A stretch of 64,000 nucleotides of DNA from Triatoma infestans (GCA_011037195.1 JAAEAF010006072.1:1-64000); one strand, 5' to 3'; positions 35,031 through 46,127 are shown, counted from the first letter of the stretch. The notes: generated by a model not told the origin, from the sequence alone. Numbers and translations: made by a program.

Positions 35031-35074
35031 AAAGGTGATAGAGGTGTAGACATGTATGAGTGGAAACTTTGGTT

Positions 35075-35797
35075 ACAGTCTCAAGATCACTTAGCGTCAG
35101 TTCAAATTTAAAATCATTTTTTCAGAAAAATGTTCCAAATAAAAGTGATACGTTTCTATCTATGCAGGAGCATACCAAGTTTAAAGAAAATATTTGTAAC
35201 CGTTTTCAAGAAAATTATTCCAAAAAACTCGAAACCTGTTCTGTAAAGTTGTTCTTCCTGTTAACCAATTTTCTTCAAATGTGGATATATTAACATTAAA
35301 TAAGTGATAAAACCATACATTGAATTGAAGCAGTACTTTAGACGAAAGCTTAACATTACTGGTCCAACCGGAACTCCCACAAAAATATCAATTTTCAGAG
35401 AAAATATTTCAAATAAAAGTGATAGGTATATATGTGTGCAGATAGTACACGAAGTTTAAAGAAAATCATTGGAGCCGTTTTTGAGGAAATCAAGAAAAAC
35501 TAAAAATAAACATTCATTAGAGTCGCATTTCCGGTTGATGGATTTTTCCGGAAATCTTCGTGTCTTATGCTGGGGTAGTGTCTAAACGGAGTACCAAATT
35601 TGGGCTTTCTACGACTTTTCGTTTTTATGATATTCTGTTAATACCCACACACACACACATACACACCATTCGCTAAAAACATTTTTTTCGTATACAGGAG
35701 ACCTCAAAACATGTATTTCCGGTGATAACTCAATTTCTAAAAATCTGGCACGAGCAATATTTCCTCTTACTAGGAAGAAATAAGAGAAAGTAAAAAT
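35075..35797 (-). repeat. CTTAC-family repeat, nearly complete
   Basis: Minus strand: two modules (CATACCAAGTTTAAAGAAAA at 35170, GTCGCATTTCCGGTTGATGG), CA microsatellite at 35646-35665, CCATTCGCTAAAAACATTTT, GTATTTCCGGTGATAACTCA and left end AAATAAGAGAAAGTAAAAAT (35777-35796). The 3' hairpin is missing. Confidence 0.82.
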
Positions 35798-35799
35798 TA

Positions 35800-36330
35800 T
35801 TATTACTAGCTATACCGTTTAAAAAATTGTCAAATCAAGTAATAAAAAATAATTGATTAAACCGTTAGCGATCAAAAGGCGATAATGATAGAATAATCAG
35901 AATTGCCTTATTAACCAAATGATTTGCCTTTAAATGGAGTTTAGTAATTTGAAATATAAATACTTTAATAATGGTTAATAAAAAGTGATTAAAATAAATT
36001 AATAAATAGAGAAACACTATAATCATAATTTTATGAACTGAATAATTCCAATGCACCAGTCAATTTTATTTCGATTTACTTATTAAGTACTGTTATTTTT
36101 TTAATATTTTTATTTCTCATCTATGGGGGTCTTTGTTGATAGTAACCAATTCCTGATAGGGTTATTATTTTCTCTCATTCCTTTTCAAACAGGAAGTAGT
36201 CTGACCGCATAACGTTTCATTCCTCATGAATCCGAAAATAAATTTCTAGTCAACTGATCCTCATTATTGACCATCTGGGACAGCACAACAATCCACGTGG
36301 TCAGTATGAATATTGCCAAAGAATGAATAT
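35800..36330. other. Unassigned AT-rich sequence
   Basis: No coding signal and no recognised repeat. Confidence 0.45.
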
Positions 36331-36334
36331 TTCT

Positions 36335-36815
36335 AATGCCAAAAGGAAGTATTACGAGCGTGTCCAATTTGAATGTTTCAGCGGCAACAAATCTATTATA
36401 GGATCTCCCTGAGTATGGAAAATGTTTTTTTCCGCTTTTTGGAAAATTGTTCGAACGATTTTCTTTAAGCATCACTTACATATTACACATCTATTGATAT
36501 ATCACTACACTAATCTGAGAAAATTCATTTTAGAGCGGTTTGGAGAAGGGTTTAACGTGTCATTTCACGATATTGTGCGGATAATTTTCCATCTTGGATC
36601 TTAATATTAATGACAATTAAATGTGTTGTTAAAATTAGAAAAAATTGAAAGAATGACGAAATCAGTAAGCGCAAAAATTTGAGTTTTCCGCAAAGACACT
36701 AGAGAATTCGTTAGATTTAAGCCTATACTTTTGTTTGTAACTTATTTTTCCAAGAAAATTGTTTTAGGGTGATTCTGGGGATTTCCCTCTAAAATGTCAT
36801 CATGCATCATGCCAT
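36335..36815 (+). repeat. CTTAC-family repeat, diverged
   Basis: AAGGAAGTATTACGAGCGTG (36343-36362), GAACGATTTTCTTTAAGCAT and GAGAAAATTCATTTTAGAGC in family order. The right end is replaced by the LINE remnant. Confidence 0.65.
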
Positions 36816-36824
36816 CTTTTTTCT

Positions 36825-37335
36825 TTCTTTCTTCAGCCTGAATAGGTCTGTGTTTGGTTAAGGCTGGACAAACCAACAGATAGTTTGAGTCCTGACGATC
36901 TTCGTTGTATAGCTGGCACGGGATTGATGTGGTTGGACCTGGACGTGATTGTGGCTTGTGGTTAGGCGGAAAGCGGCCACCCCTTCTGTCCTAGCAAAGG
37001 AACATTCTTGATCAGTTGAGCCCAAGGCTTATCTACGGGTGCATTGAAAGAATGCACTTTCAACCAACATCGTATCGTCGCTTCAATGTTACTTCGGAAG
37101 GAGGCTAAAGAGACCTTTATGGGAGATTGGGGTAAGTTGGCTTTTACTAATCAGCCCGCACGGCTAGGAATCCATTGCATTATTTATGGTGCACCCTTTT
37201 TTTTCCGAGCTGGGCTAGCTTTCCCCTACAGGCAAGAACCAAATCACTCTCTGTTTGGAATTACTGTAGAGCGCGTTAATGGCTGCCTGGGAATCAACTA
37301 AGAAGACTATTTTCCCTCTGTCGTCGCTGCGTCGA
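36825..37335 (-). pseudogene. LINE RNase H and C-terminal zinc-knuckle remnant
   Basis: Minus-strand frames in order: IVFLVDSQAAINAL (RNase H segment, about 37270-37311), EGVAAFRLTTSHNH (about 36955-36995) and CQLYNEDRQDSNYLLVC followed by PAL (about 36860-36915). The last is CX2YX7NX4C, the ORF2 C-terminal CX2CX7HX4C knuckle with the second Cys and the His lost. Several frameshifts. This type of ORF2 tail is common in arthropod LINEs. Confidence 0.65.
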
Positions 37336-37339
37336 ATAT

Positions 37340-37750
37340 ACGAATTGCAACACAAGAAAAATCGTGTTTCTGAGGTCTCCTCAGTGTGAAAAAATGGTTT
37401 TTAGAAACCCTTTGTGAATGTAGTGAACTGCAAACAAACATGACTCACAAATAAACAAAAAAACAACAGCGCAGGAACCTATAACTTGTAACTTGACCTT
37501 CGCTTACGTTACCATCAAGAGATGCTACGCCACGTAATCTGTTGAACAGGAATTGTGACTTTATTGTGAATTGTGAAATTCTTGTCAGTATTTTCCGATT
37601 TTCTCGACAAAAAACCTTGGATTGCTAATCTGCACAGATATGAACCTATAATGTTTATTAAAACATTTTTGTCCGGAAAAATTGATTATAGCGAGGTTCC
37701 CGGGATTCTGTGACGTCAGGCTTGCTGAAAAAGTTGCCTAATGTTTTACA
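37340..37750 (+). repeat. CTTAC-family repeat, 5' part
   Basis: TCTGAGGTCTCCTCAGTGTG, AAAAAATGGTTTTTAGAAAC and CTGTTGAACAGGAATTGTGA, then TTTTTGTCCGGAAAAATTGA. Both ends absent. Confidence 0.68.
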
Positions 37751-38021
37751 ATGCAGTGGAAATAAACTAGGCATAAAAAAAAAGCAAAGGATTGATTTTA
37801 TTGCTTTCTGAACGATACTTTGGATGAGAATTTGCATGCAAAACTTGTACATATAAGTTTCGTGACGTGGTTATGTTATATAGTTATTTCTTTTTATTGC
37901 AAATGTGCATGCAGCTTGAGACACGCCCTCTTCTGGCTGGCAATGTAAAGCTCGGCTCATTCAAATTATTACCACTTGCTCTATAGACGCCACTAAAGGA
38001 ACAAAACAAAAAAATTATAGA

Positions 38022-38828
38022 AAAAATATCTGGTGTGAAGCACTCACAAGCATTTCTCTTATTGCGATTTTAACATCCTAATTGAAAAATTTTTCTTGCA
38101 ATGTTTGCTAACCATTTAGTTCGGCTCGTTTTTCATTATGACATAGCTGGGGATTATCATACATGTTGACAGCGCCCCCTGGTTTTTATTTATATTATTT
38201 CTGTGCAATTAACGGTTTGAAATTTAAAGAAAATCATTACAGCTGTTTTTGAGGAAATTCCGGAAAAAACTTCAAAAATAAATTCTGTAATGAGAATAAC
38301 AGAAAGTTTAACTGAAAACTGAAACTAACTTTCAGTTAAACGATTTACTTCAAATTTGAAATTCTATCACTGTTTCGTAATATTATGTAGGTCGTAAAAA
38401 CATGCATTGTGCTGAGGTGGTACTTCAGAGGAAAGCATTAGGCTACTGTTCCCTCCATAAATATCAATTTTCCCGGGAAAATATTTAAAATGAAAGTGAT
38501 AGCAATTTACGTGTGTAGATAGTATTAGAAATTTGAAGCAAATCGTTGCAACTGTTTTCGAGTGTGTTGTGCAAAACTGAAAAAAAAAACTTCAGTAAAG
38601 TCGCATTTCTGGGTGATATATCTTGCCCGGAACCTTCGTGCCACATGCGGTGGCGGAATACTAAGTTTGAACTTCCTGTTGTCTTTCGTTTTTGAGATAT
38701 TTTGTTTTCATTATTTGCTAAAAACGAATTTCTTTTTATATAATCAGAAAATCGATCTCAAAACAGATATTTCCGCTGAAAACTCAATTTCGAAAATTTA
38801 ATTCGATTACAACAGCAAGAGAATTAAA
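38022..38828 (-). repeat. CTTAC-family repeat, complete copy
   Basis: Minus strand, about 805 bp. 3' hairpin (TCTGGTGTGAAGCACTCACA, about 38030), two modules with a private perfect 12-bp hairpin (GTTTAACTGAAA 38306-38317 with TTTCAGTTAAAC 38330-38341), no microsatellite, then ATTTCCGCTGAAAACTCAAT and left end CAGCAAGAGAATTAAAATT. Confidence 0.83.
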
Positions 38829-38829
38829 A

Positions 38830-39200
38830 TTAAAATTCAATTTTTACACTTACAATGGGGGAGGGGGGCTGGACCAATTTTTATTGTCGACAAAATTGTT
38901 AAAAGAGAAAATTTCATTGTTTCTTGACAACGGTGCCACTGGCTAATAACAGGTTGTCCCCGTACTCTTCAACAGACAATAAATAAAACAAATATTGAGT
39001 GAAATAATTGTATATCTCACGTACATGAATTTATAAACATAATTATGTGGGAGGATAGCATAAAAAAAAAATATTTGACATGTTTGAACAGGTTAGTGTT
39101 TCATTTATTTCGTTCCTAAGCATTGTCTGTACAGAGAGAATCGATTAAATACAATCTAGTGGATCTGTTAATTTATTGGATGTATGTAATGCTGCTGTAT
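38830..39200. other. Unassigned sequence
   Basis: No gene or repeat recognised. Confidence 0.45.
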
Positions 39201-39372
39201 TTTTAATTTCTCTTATCATCTAGTGAAAGGAAGTATTTTGGCTATCGTGTCAAATTTTCGAAGTGGAGTTCACCGGAAAAAAATGTTTTGAGGTCTCCTA
39301 AGTAAGAGAAATATGTTTTTAGCGATAATGTATGTGCATATACTTGTGTGTGTACAAAATATCTCAAAACAG

Positions 39373-39616
39373 TATAAACAACAGTTATGTTTGAGCGCTG
39401 TTAATGAAACAAAAAAAATATTGGTTGGCTGGGCCAAAGAAAAAAAGTTTTACCCTTAAATGTTTATTCAACGTTTCGGACACCTTTGGTGACCTTCCTC
39501 AGGAACTGTTAAGGATGAGTAGAGGTTAAATGTTGTTAAAAGCTTTCCGAAATATCGAATAAACTTTTAAGGATAAAAAATTTTTTTCTTTGGTCCCAGA
39601 CAAACAATATTTTGCT
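39373..39616. mobile_element. Penelope-like fold-back insertion with 13-bp target duplication
   Basis: Flanked by TATCTCAAAACAG at 39360-39372 and 39617-39629. Inverted arms about 39431-39482 and 39543-39598 share GGCCAAAGAAAAAAA / AAACTTTTAAGG-type sequence read in opposite directions. The left arm on the minus strand holds a full hammerhead-like core (39466-39506); the right arm keeps only half. No coding capacity. Confidence 0.75.
39466..39506 (-). ncRNA. Hammerhead-like ribozyme motif, Penelope type
   Basis: Minus strand in order: stem I GTTC; core CTGAGGA (fits CUGANGA); stem II GGTCACC/GGTGTCC closed by AAA; GAAA; palindromic stem III ACGT; cleavage triplet GTT; stem I partner GAAT (one G-T pair). 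One extra A sits before stem II. All conserved core positions of the hammerhead are present. Activity is unproven and stem III is so short that dimeric folding would be expected. Confidence 0.65.
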
Positions 39617-39904
39617 TATCTCAAAACAGGTTTCCTCGAAAACAGCTCCAACGATTTTCTTTAAACTACGTATGCTACATCTACACACGTAATTTATTTG
39701 AAAAACATTTTTCTTGGAAAATTTATATTTTGGGTTCTGGAGTAATGGCATCGTCAAACTTTTCTTAAAAGTACCATTTCACTGCAAGTTATGGTTTGAC
39801 TACATATACAATATTAATATACATTAGAAGCATTGCTAGAATTTCGAAATTTGAAGAAAATCGGTTTCCCGGAAGTGCGACGTTGATTTTTCACTTCCGT
39901 CATA

Positions 39905-40575
39905 AACAATTTGTGGAAGAGAGATGTGACAATGGGTGTATTAGGGGATTTATGTCGTAAATACTACATTCTGAGTTACATTTAATAATATTAATTTTGA
40001 TCTAGTGCTAATGGCAACAATGACTTCAAAACTCATCGTTCTTATAACGGACTGTAACAGCCTGGGTTATCTAAACAACTGCACACACTACCTGTTAAAC
40101 TAGAACCACAAATTCATTGGAATAGAAGATGCCCAAGCTCGTCGTTTCTACACACAGAATACAAGGAATTCACTGTTCATTACCTTTACCTTTGGCACCA
40201 GTACAGAAACCTCATCTCCAACTGTAAACCTCTATAGTTGTCTTCACTTCTCTTATCTTTGGGCGACCGTTGTAGGAAGGAGGTGGCAGTGGGACGTTGA
40301 AGAGCGAGAGAGAGAGAGAGAGATTCTCTAATTCTCCTTCACAAAACTTCTCTCGTTTCTCTCTCTCACTCTCTCTGCGCTTTAAGTATCTTTCTTGTTT
40401 GCTGTCTTCCATTTTACTGTTATTCATTCTATCTCATTTTACTTACCCTCGAACTACGCTTTTTGCTACTTCTGCATTTAATAACTTCTACATATTAAAT
40501 GGGTTTATCCAAATCTTCTTTAAATATTTATTTCATACTTATCCATTACCTCGCTTGCAAAGTTTTGGAGCTGCA
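39905..40575. other. Unassigned sequence
   Basis: Contains a GA-rich run at 40303-40323. A 143-codon plus-strand ORF (40297-40728) starts in this run and has no recognisable domain. I treat it as fortuitous. Confidence 0.45.
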
Positions 40576-40577
40576 AT

Positions 40578-40735
40578 AAATAATCTGGCGATGAAATATT
40601 CAAGCGGCTTTCTCTTACTCCAATTAATACAATATAATCAACAAATTTTATTTAATATTGCAACGTTTCCAATGTTTAGTTGGGCTAGTCATTCAAAAAA
40701 ATGGGAAGGGTTATACTTGTATTCCTGAGTGGACT
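40578..40735 (-). repeat. CTTAC-family 3' end
   Basis: Minus strand: AATCTGGCGATGAAATATTC, GGCTTTCTCTTACTCCAATT, then type B traces (GTTGGGCTAGTC, GTGGAGCGCCCTC). Confidence 0.68.
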
Positions 40736-40759
40736 TGTGTGGAGCGCCCTCTGTCAAAA

Positions 40760-41105
40760 CTTGGTCTTGTCAGCGGAACGAGACACTAAGGTTTTGGTCA
40801 AAGTCGGTACCACTTAGTGAATAGATTTTTAATTTTTTTTTTTTTAACTTTCTCGAAAATGGCTCGAACGATTTCCTTTAAACTTCGTCTAACAACTCGG
40901 CACACACCAACAACTACAGCTTTTATTTGTAAGAATTTTCCTGAAAAATTATTTAAGGAGGAGGATGGCGTTAGGCTTTCCTCTGTAGTGCCATTTCAAT
41001 ATATTATATGATTGTATCATCTATATAATATTAATAGGAATTTAATATATGGCCAAAATTCCGAGTTTGAAGAGAATCGGTTTACCGGCAGTACGACTTT
41101 TATAT
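40760..41105 (+). repeat. CTTAC-family module
   Basis: GACACTAAGGTTTTGGTCAA, CTCGAAAATGGCTCGAACGA, CTACAGCTTTTATTTG and GTTTACCGGCAGTACGAC (41080-41097). Confidence 0.72.
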
Positions 41106-41109
41106 TATA

Positions 41110-41695
41110 TTTCCGATGCACAAATATACATTTTCTGTTATATGTAAAAATTTGTGACTAGGTAATAACCGTATCAAGGTATACCTGTAAATTATAATAA
41201 ATCATAAATGTAAATTGCAGTGTAATGTAAGTCTGTGAATGTTTTACATCACCTATTTATTGTGTATGATAAAGACATTTAATAATAATTTATGTTTATC
41301 TTGAATCACGTACCTATTATGTATTTAGGGGAAATATTATAATTACTGTTATGTAATAATTCTTATTATATTATGTAAACCTTTGTTCACTATGTATTTT
41401 ATATTATATATATATAATATAATCAATTTCCTGTTTTCATTATAATATGTTAATCATAAAACCATTACCTTTATCAACCGAATTTAACACATTATTTCTT
41501 CAATGCTACATTTGGGGGAGGTTGGTGTGAACCACTCATATGACATTCTTTTGCTACCATTGTATAAAAGTTCGAAATAAACGTTTAGTTGAACTTGTAA
41601 TACATAGAAATAAAGATAGTGGGAATTAAATTACTTGATATGGTTTACAATAAAGTGAGTACATTTTATGGCAGTGCGCTCTATATTGTAACCAT
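41110..41695. other. Unassigned AT-rich sequence
   Basis: No coding signal. TA-rich tract at 41400-41422. Confidence 0.45.
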
Positions 41696-41699
41696 TTCT

Positions 41700-42140
41700 A
41701 CACGGTTTGAAACGACAGTTTAAATTTAAACTTGGACTAACTCCTTGAGGTCCACTAGAAATTTATAAAATCAATTTTCCCGATAAACATCTTGTAAATA
41801 AAAAATTATTTTTGCACTTCGTCAAAGAAATCTCCAAAAATAAATTATTTTGGAAAACCGTTGGAACAATTTTTGATAATCGTGTAAAAAATACGGAATA
41901 AACTATTGAATAAAATCGCATTTCCGGTTGGTAGATTTTTGACTGGAATTTACGACAATGGAATTTATATTTAAACGGAAGCGATGGATTTATATTTTAA
42001 ACGGAATATCTAGTTGAAGCTTTTCCTGTGATGTTTCGTTTTTGAGTCCGTTTGTTGCGCACTCAAGGAATCTTAAACATGCATTTCCGATGAAAAACCC
42101 AATTTCAAAAATTTGAAAAGATCACAAGACTGTGAGAATG
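41700..42140 (-). repeat. CTTAC-family repeat (type B), diverged
   Basis: Minus strand: ACAGTTTAAATTTAAACTTG (type B tail), module with ATCGCATTTCCGGTTGG, GTTTCGTTTTTGAGTCCG and GCATTTCCGATGAAAAACCC. Microsatellite deleted. Confidence 0.7.
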
Positions 42141-42156
42141 TAAACAAAATGATAGA

Positions 42157-42400
42157 AAATTATGGTTATTATCATAATTATTAACGATGGGTGCCCGAAG
42201 GCACGAGACCTAAGCCAATGTGGTTCTTATCCCCCCTCCCTCAAAAAAAACGCTCTTAAAAAGCCTACCCCAGCAATCTACCGGTCTTCATCCTTACAAT
42301 CCAACTATTGGAAACCAAGTATCTGCGAAACAGAAACAACGTCCTAGGTGGTGATATACCGTTTCCCCTACTCCCTTGTCACTGGTGTTTACATTAGGAC
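42157..42400 (-). mobile_element. Possible LINE 3'-end fragment
   Basis: A GC-richer, gene-free block bounded on the left by an AT-rich tract (ATTATCATAATTATT). It contains a short hairpin GTGCC/GGCAC (GGTGCCCGAAGGCACGAG, 42190-42207). Position of the tract suggests a minus-strand retroposon tail. No family identified. Confidence 0.3.
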
Positions 42401-42503
42401 TTTTAAGTAAAGTCTAAAGGAAAATTTGTTTCAATTTCAGAATTGTATTAATTGCAAATAAGAGAAAATCATGTGAGTGTTTCACACAAGATTTTCTTTT
42501 CCC
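42400..42503 (+). repeat. CTTAC-family 3' end
   Basis: GTATTAATTGCAAATAAGAG, then the hairpin ATGTGAGTGTTTCACAC (42471-42487) and AAGATTTTC. Confidence 0.75.
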
Positions 42504-42504
42504 C

Positions 42505-43370
42505 AAACAGTTTTGTCTTTAAACTTAATAGCAATTGAAAAGATATGAGAGTATTTATTTAATAACAACTAATATAAACTGACAAAAGTTCGAGTAAATG
42601 TAAACAGATGTGTGCGTGTGTGTGTGTGTGTGGTGTGTCTGTGCGTGACGTCACCCATATCTCCGCCATCAAGTAACCATTGTAAAGTTGGGCCAGCTGT
42701 TGGGCTTTTATAACAAAACACTGTCCTAACCTGATGGTGATGTAATAACGTCAAGGGCAGAGTCCTCCTTTTACAAATTATTATGTAAAATTTAAAAACC
42801 TTGATCACATATTTATTTAAATTATAAGCATTTAAAATTGTTCATATATTATATAATTAACTTTTTAAATAGTCAAAGCAATTAAAATCTAAACAAAAAA
42901 ATTATTTAATTATGTAATAATGATAATTAGTAGGTAATAATAATTTAATGTACATTACGATAGCTATAACAATAATTGTGAATTTAAACTGGTATTCTAT
43001 TATATAATAATACCAACACTAATAATACAATTATATTCAAAATTTCTTAATTTTTTTAGGTTGCAAAGTCAATAAAAGTAATTGTATTGAGTAAAGTCGG
43101 GCATAGAAAATAAATGGCAGTGTGAATTTATTAAAAAAAAAAAAAAAATTCCAACAGTATCTTCAAATGACAGTTGCAACATGCGTTGTCAAATACGTTT
43201 TTATATTTTCACCCCTTCCCCTCCCACCGTCACTGGCAAAGAACTATGAATGCTACACTTAAATCTAACATTATTGTTATTATTATATTATAAATCATAA
43301 ACTACTACATAAGACAGCTCTTAAGCTATTTAACCATTAACAATTCACAAATAAAAAAGTACCTTCATAT
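42505..43370. other. Unassigned AT-rich sequence
   Basis: (GT)n at about 42609-42631 followed by a perfect palindrome GTGACGTCAC near 42645, a cAMP-response-element-like site. The rest is A/T-rich without coding signal. Confidence 0.45.
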
Positions 43371-43374
43371 TACA

Positions 43375-43806
43375 GGTCTGTCTCCTTTAAAGAAGAGTTT
43401 AACGTTACTGTTCCTCTATAATCCCCCCAAAATACCCATTTTCCTAGAAAAGTGTTTAAAATAAATGTGATAGATATTTACTTGTATGTAGTTAGTATAC
43501 CAAGTTTGAAGAAAATCGCGAAAAACTGAAAACGCACCATTCTAAGGTCGTACTCCCGGTTAATTGATTTTGCCCGACCGAAATTTTCGTGATAGATGCG
43601 CTGGTAGTACCTAGACGAAATACGAAACCAAGTTTGAACTAACTCCGATTTTTCATTTTTGAGATGTTTTGTACACGCACACCATTCGCTAAATATATTT
43701 TCTTTGTCTCCCGGAAACCTCCAAACCTGTATTACCGGTGAAACCTTAATGTCGAAAATTCAACACGATCGCAGCGCTTCCTTCCTCCTGTAGCAACAGG
43801 AAAAAC
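43375..43806 (-). repeat. CTTAC-family repeat, 5' two thirds
   Basis: Minus strand: ACCAAGTTTGAAGAAAATCG (43499-43518), GGTCGTACTCCCGGTTAATT, ACACCATTCGCTAAATATAT, TTACCGGTGAAACCTTAATG and CAACACGATCGCAGCGCTTC. The microsatellite is nearly absent. Confidence 0.78.
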
Positions 43807-43809
43807 ATA

Positions 43810-44105
43810 AATTAGGTAAAATTCTTTTAAATTAAACTATATAATTAATAAAAACCTGTCTAAACAGATTGAATAGTGATTTGGATGTAAATTATAGTTT
43901 GATTGTTGTTGACTGGTTGTTGACCGCACTAAACAAACAGAAACGTGACTTCTGTTTGCAAACTTTCCCCTGAAAGATATTGTTTATATGTATATATATA
44001 TACTCATATACTCACATTTCTGTTTACAAATACTTAATGCAACAATTATACAGTTCAAAGAGGTTACCATCGTAAACATAAAACATGAATTGGGCTAACT
44101 AGTAT
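43810..44105. other. Unassigned sequence
   Basis: No gene or repeat recognised. Confidence 0.4.
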
Positions 44106-44107
44106 GC

Positions 44108-44345
44108 ATATAAGAAGAATGTATTGCGATCCTATGAAATTCTGGAAATTGAGTGTCCGCCGGGAATACATGTTTCAGAATCCTCTGAATACGCAAAATA
44201 TTGTTCTTGACGAATCTGTACTTGAGTACAAAATATTGTTCTTGACGAATCTGTACTTGAGTACAAAATATATGAACAAAATATCTCAAAATCGAAAAAT
44301 CTCAGGGAACGACTTTATTGAATTTTTTTTTTTTATCATCTTAAA
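44108..44345 (+). repeat. CTTAC-family repeat, 5' part with internal duplication
   Basis: GTATTGCGATCCTATGAAAT and CCGGGAATACATGTTTCAGA, then an exact 35-bp tandem duplication at 44194-44228 and 44229-44263, in place of the microsatellite. The SINE begins just downstream, and the module may resume at 44590-44700. Confidence 0.68.
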
Positions 44346-44369
44346 ATAAAAAATAAAAAGAAAGTTCAA

Positions 44370-44582
44370 AAAATTTTGGGGGCACCAGCCCATGAAGGAC
44401 GGGAGGCTTGCCAGACGGCGGATTTTTATTGGGGGAGGCGTCGCCATTTATTTCTGACCTTCGCTGCCTAGGTGCGCTACCATCTGCAGCTTCTCACTTT
44501 ATCTTTACCCTCACGGGAATCGAACCCTGAACTGTCGCACCAAAAGGCAAGTGCGCTAGCCACTAGACCAACGCATGAGGAC
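44370..44582 (-). mobile_element. tRNA-Glu-like SINE, family 2 (second copy)
   Basis: Same family as 31705-31961: shared CAGCCCATGAA, GGCTTGCCAGACG, CCCTCACGGGAATCGAACCC and GCGCTAGCCACTAGACCAAC. The anticodon arm is eroded. The two copies differ by deletions in the body. Confidence 0.78.
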
Positions 44583-44972
44583 AATTTTTTAAATTTTGAA
44601 TACTAACTGCACTACTATAAACTTATTAATTTTATTTGCCACATTTTTCCAGAAAAATTGATTCTAATGGAATCTAGAGAGGGGGGGGAATATCAGAATT
44701 ATACAACCAATAAGTTTGAGGCTTGATCAGAGCGCTGTTTTAAGGTTTAATGCAGACCACATATTAAATATCAGATTTGCCCTAAAAACATATATAATTT
44801 GCGGCCCGTTAATACTTATAATTTTTTATTTGTGACCTTATGGACTATATACATTGGAATAAACGTTGAGAAAAATTGTAGGTTTTGAAGTGAACGTATC
44901 AGATATCTTGTTCAGTGGAATGAAAACTGAAAAGTTTCAAATAGAAGTTGTAGCCCATTATATGTGTCAAGT

Positions 44973-45145
44973 ATTTTCAAAATACGAGTATTTTAAAAAT
45001 ACGACTCAGTTAGTGTGAAACTAAGCCTGCTCTGTGCGAGTCTGTGTTGTCACACTGTCTAAAAAACGCATCCTGAAGATGGGCGAACGCCCGAAACCGG
45101 TCGATGACCACAAAATGAAGCAGGCTATCACGGAAAATGTCTCTG
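44973..45145 (+). mobile_element. Penelope-like insertion with hammerhead motif, 13-bp target duplication
   Basis: Flanked by exact ATATGTGTCAAGT at 44960-44972 and 45146-45158. It ends GGAAAATGTCTCTG like the copies at 5.5 and 62.0 kb. The left end is different: two adjacent small palindromes GTATTTTCAAAATAC and GTATTTTAAAAATAC instead of the inverted arm. It is therefore a 5'-truncated or rearranged single-arm copy. Confidence 0.75.
45069..45106 (+). ncRNA. Hammerhead-like ribozyme motif
   Basis: In order: stem I CATC (45070-45072 with flanking C), core CTGAAGA (fits CUGANGA), stem II GGGC-GAAC-GCCC, GAAA, palindromic stem III ACCGGT, cleavage triplet GTC, stem I partner GATG. One extra T precedes stem II. 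All catalytic core bases are retained. Whether it cleaves, probably as a dimer because stem III is self-complementary, is untested. Confidence 0.68.
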
Positions 45146-45267
45146 ATATGTGTCAAGTTTAAAAATCTGATTTTCACCAAAAACCTTGAAAGAAATATCA
45201 AATTAGAACTTTCCTCGATTTTTTGTTATACTGATCACACACACTCACAAACCAACTCACGCGTATG

Positions 45268-45299
<32 letters not shown>

Positions 45300-45419
45300 C
45301 TATTTCTAAAAATCACATTTTCGGATTCAGTGGACCTCAAAACGTATATTTTTGGTGAAAACGTGATATCGATAATTTGACACGATTGCAATACTTATCC
45401 TTATAAAGGAGTAAATAAA

Positions 45420-46125
45420 GTGAAAAAAAGAGAAGAAAATCAGCTGGGATCTATGACGAAATTAGTTATGGAAATAGCCATTGGTTACCAGAAAGAAAGG
45501 TTTTTAGAAGTAGGTAATGTTTATTTTAGTTTTAACATTGAATACGTATTTTCAAAATTGTTCTTTAACTTCTGAACAAAAATGCTTGAAGAAATATTAT
45601 GTAATGCTGCATTTTGTTGCCAAATTGTTCCATCTATTCTGAACAAAGCTGTCAATAAAATAATAGAATGACAATCCTAATTTCAACTGTCATACGTAGT
45701 CGGAATTCATATGGGTGCCATTAACAGAAAACTGGTTTAAAACTATATAAAAAAGTAAAATAAGTTCATGACTAAAATACGTATGTTAGGATCTATCTGT
45801 TAAATAGCATTTTAGAGAGCTTGGATAACTCTAATGACGACTTGGAAAAATCTATTTAAGAGAAGAGAAGAGAGACTAAGAGAAAGAGTAAGGCTTCAAG
45901 AGAAGAGAGAGAGAGAGTGAGAGAGTAATGAACCGTCAGGCTGATAAATTAATTGGCAAGAGATTATAGTAATAATATTAGATAGCTCAACAGTTTTAAA
46001 TACACAATTAAATATTTTTGTTTTTATTTCATTCCGTTATTTGATAAATAGCTCTGCACTAATTTTAGAAATCACTACAATGTGTTAATTATTTCTTTTT
46101 TACATTTCTTTAGCAAGATTATTTC
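45420..46125. other. Unassigned AT-rich sequence
   Basis: GA-rich run at 45860-45925. No coding signal. Confidence 0.45.
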
Positions 46126-46127
46126 TT

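Larger units (their letters stand above)
39205..39900 (+). repeat. CTTAC-family repeat split by a ribozyme-bearing insertion
   Basis: Left end ATTTCTCTTATCATCTAGTG, GTGTCAAATTTTCGAAGTGG (39248-39267), then the insertion at 39373-39616. It continues with TCCTCGAAAACAGCTCCAAC, GATTTTCTTTAAACTACG, GTTTCCCGGAAGTGCGACG (39864-39882). Confidence 0.82.
44900..45415 (-). repeat. CTTAC-family repeat split by a ribozyme-bearing insertion
   Basis: Minus strand: module piece AAATAGAAGTTGTAGCCCAT, insertion 44973-45145, then AAACCTTGAAAGAAATATCA, CA microsatellite 45269-45294, TTTTGGTGAAAACGTGATAT, TTTGACACGATTGCAATACT (45377-45396). Confidence 0.78.

Noticed and set aside
40297..40728. A 143-codon plus-strand ORF
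   Set aside because: Starts in a GA simple repeat and ends inside a CTTAC fragment. No domain and no conserved start context.
42640..42655. cAMP-response-element palindrome as a promoter
   Set aside because: A single 10-bp palindrome next to a GT tract with no gene nearby; chance cannot be excluded.
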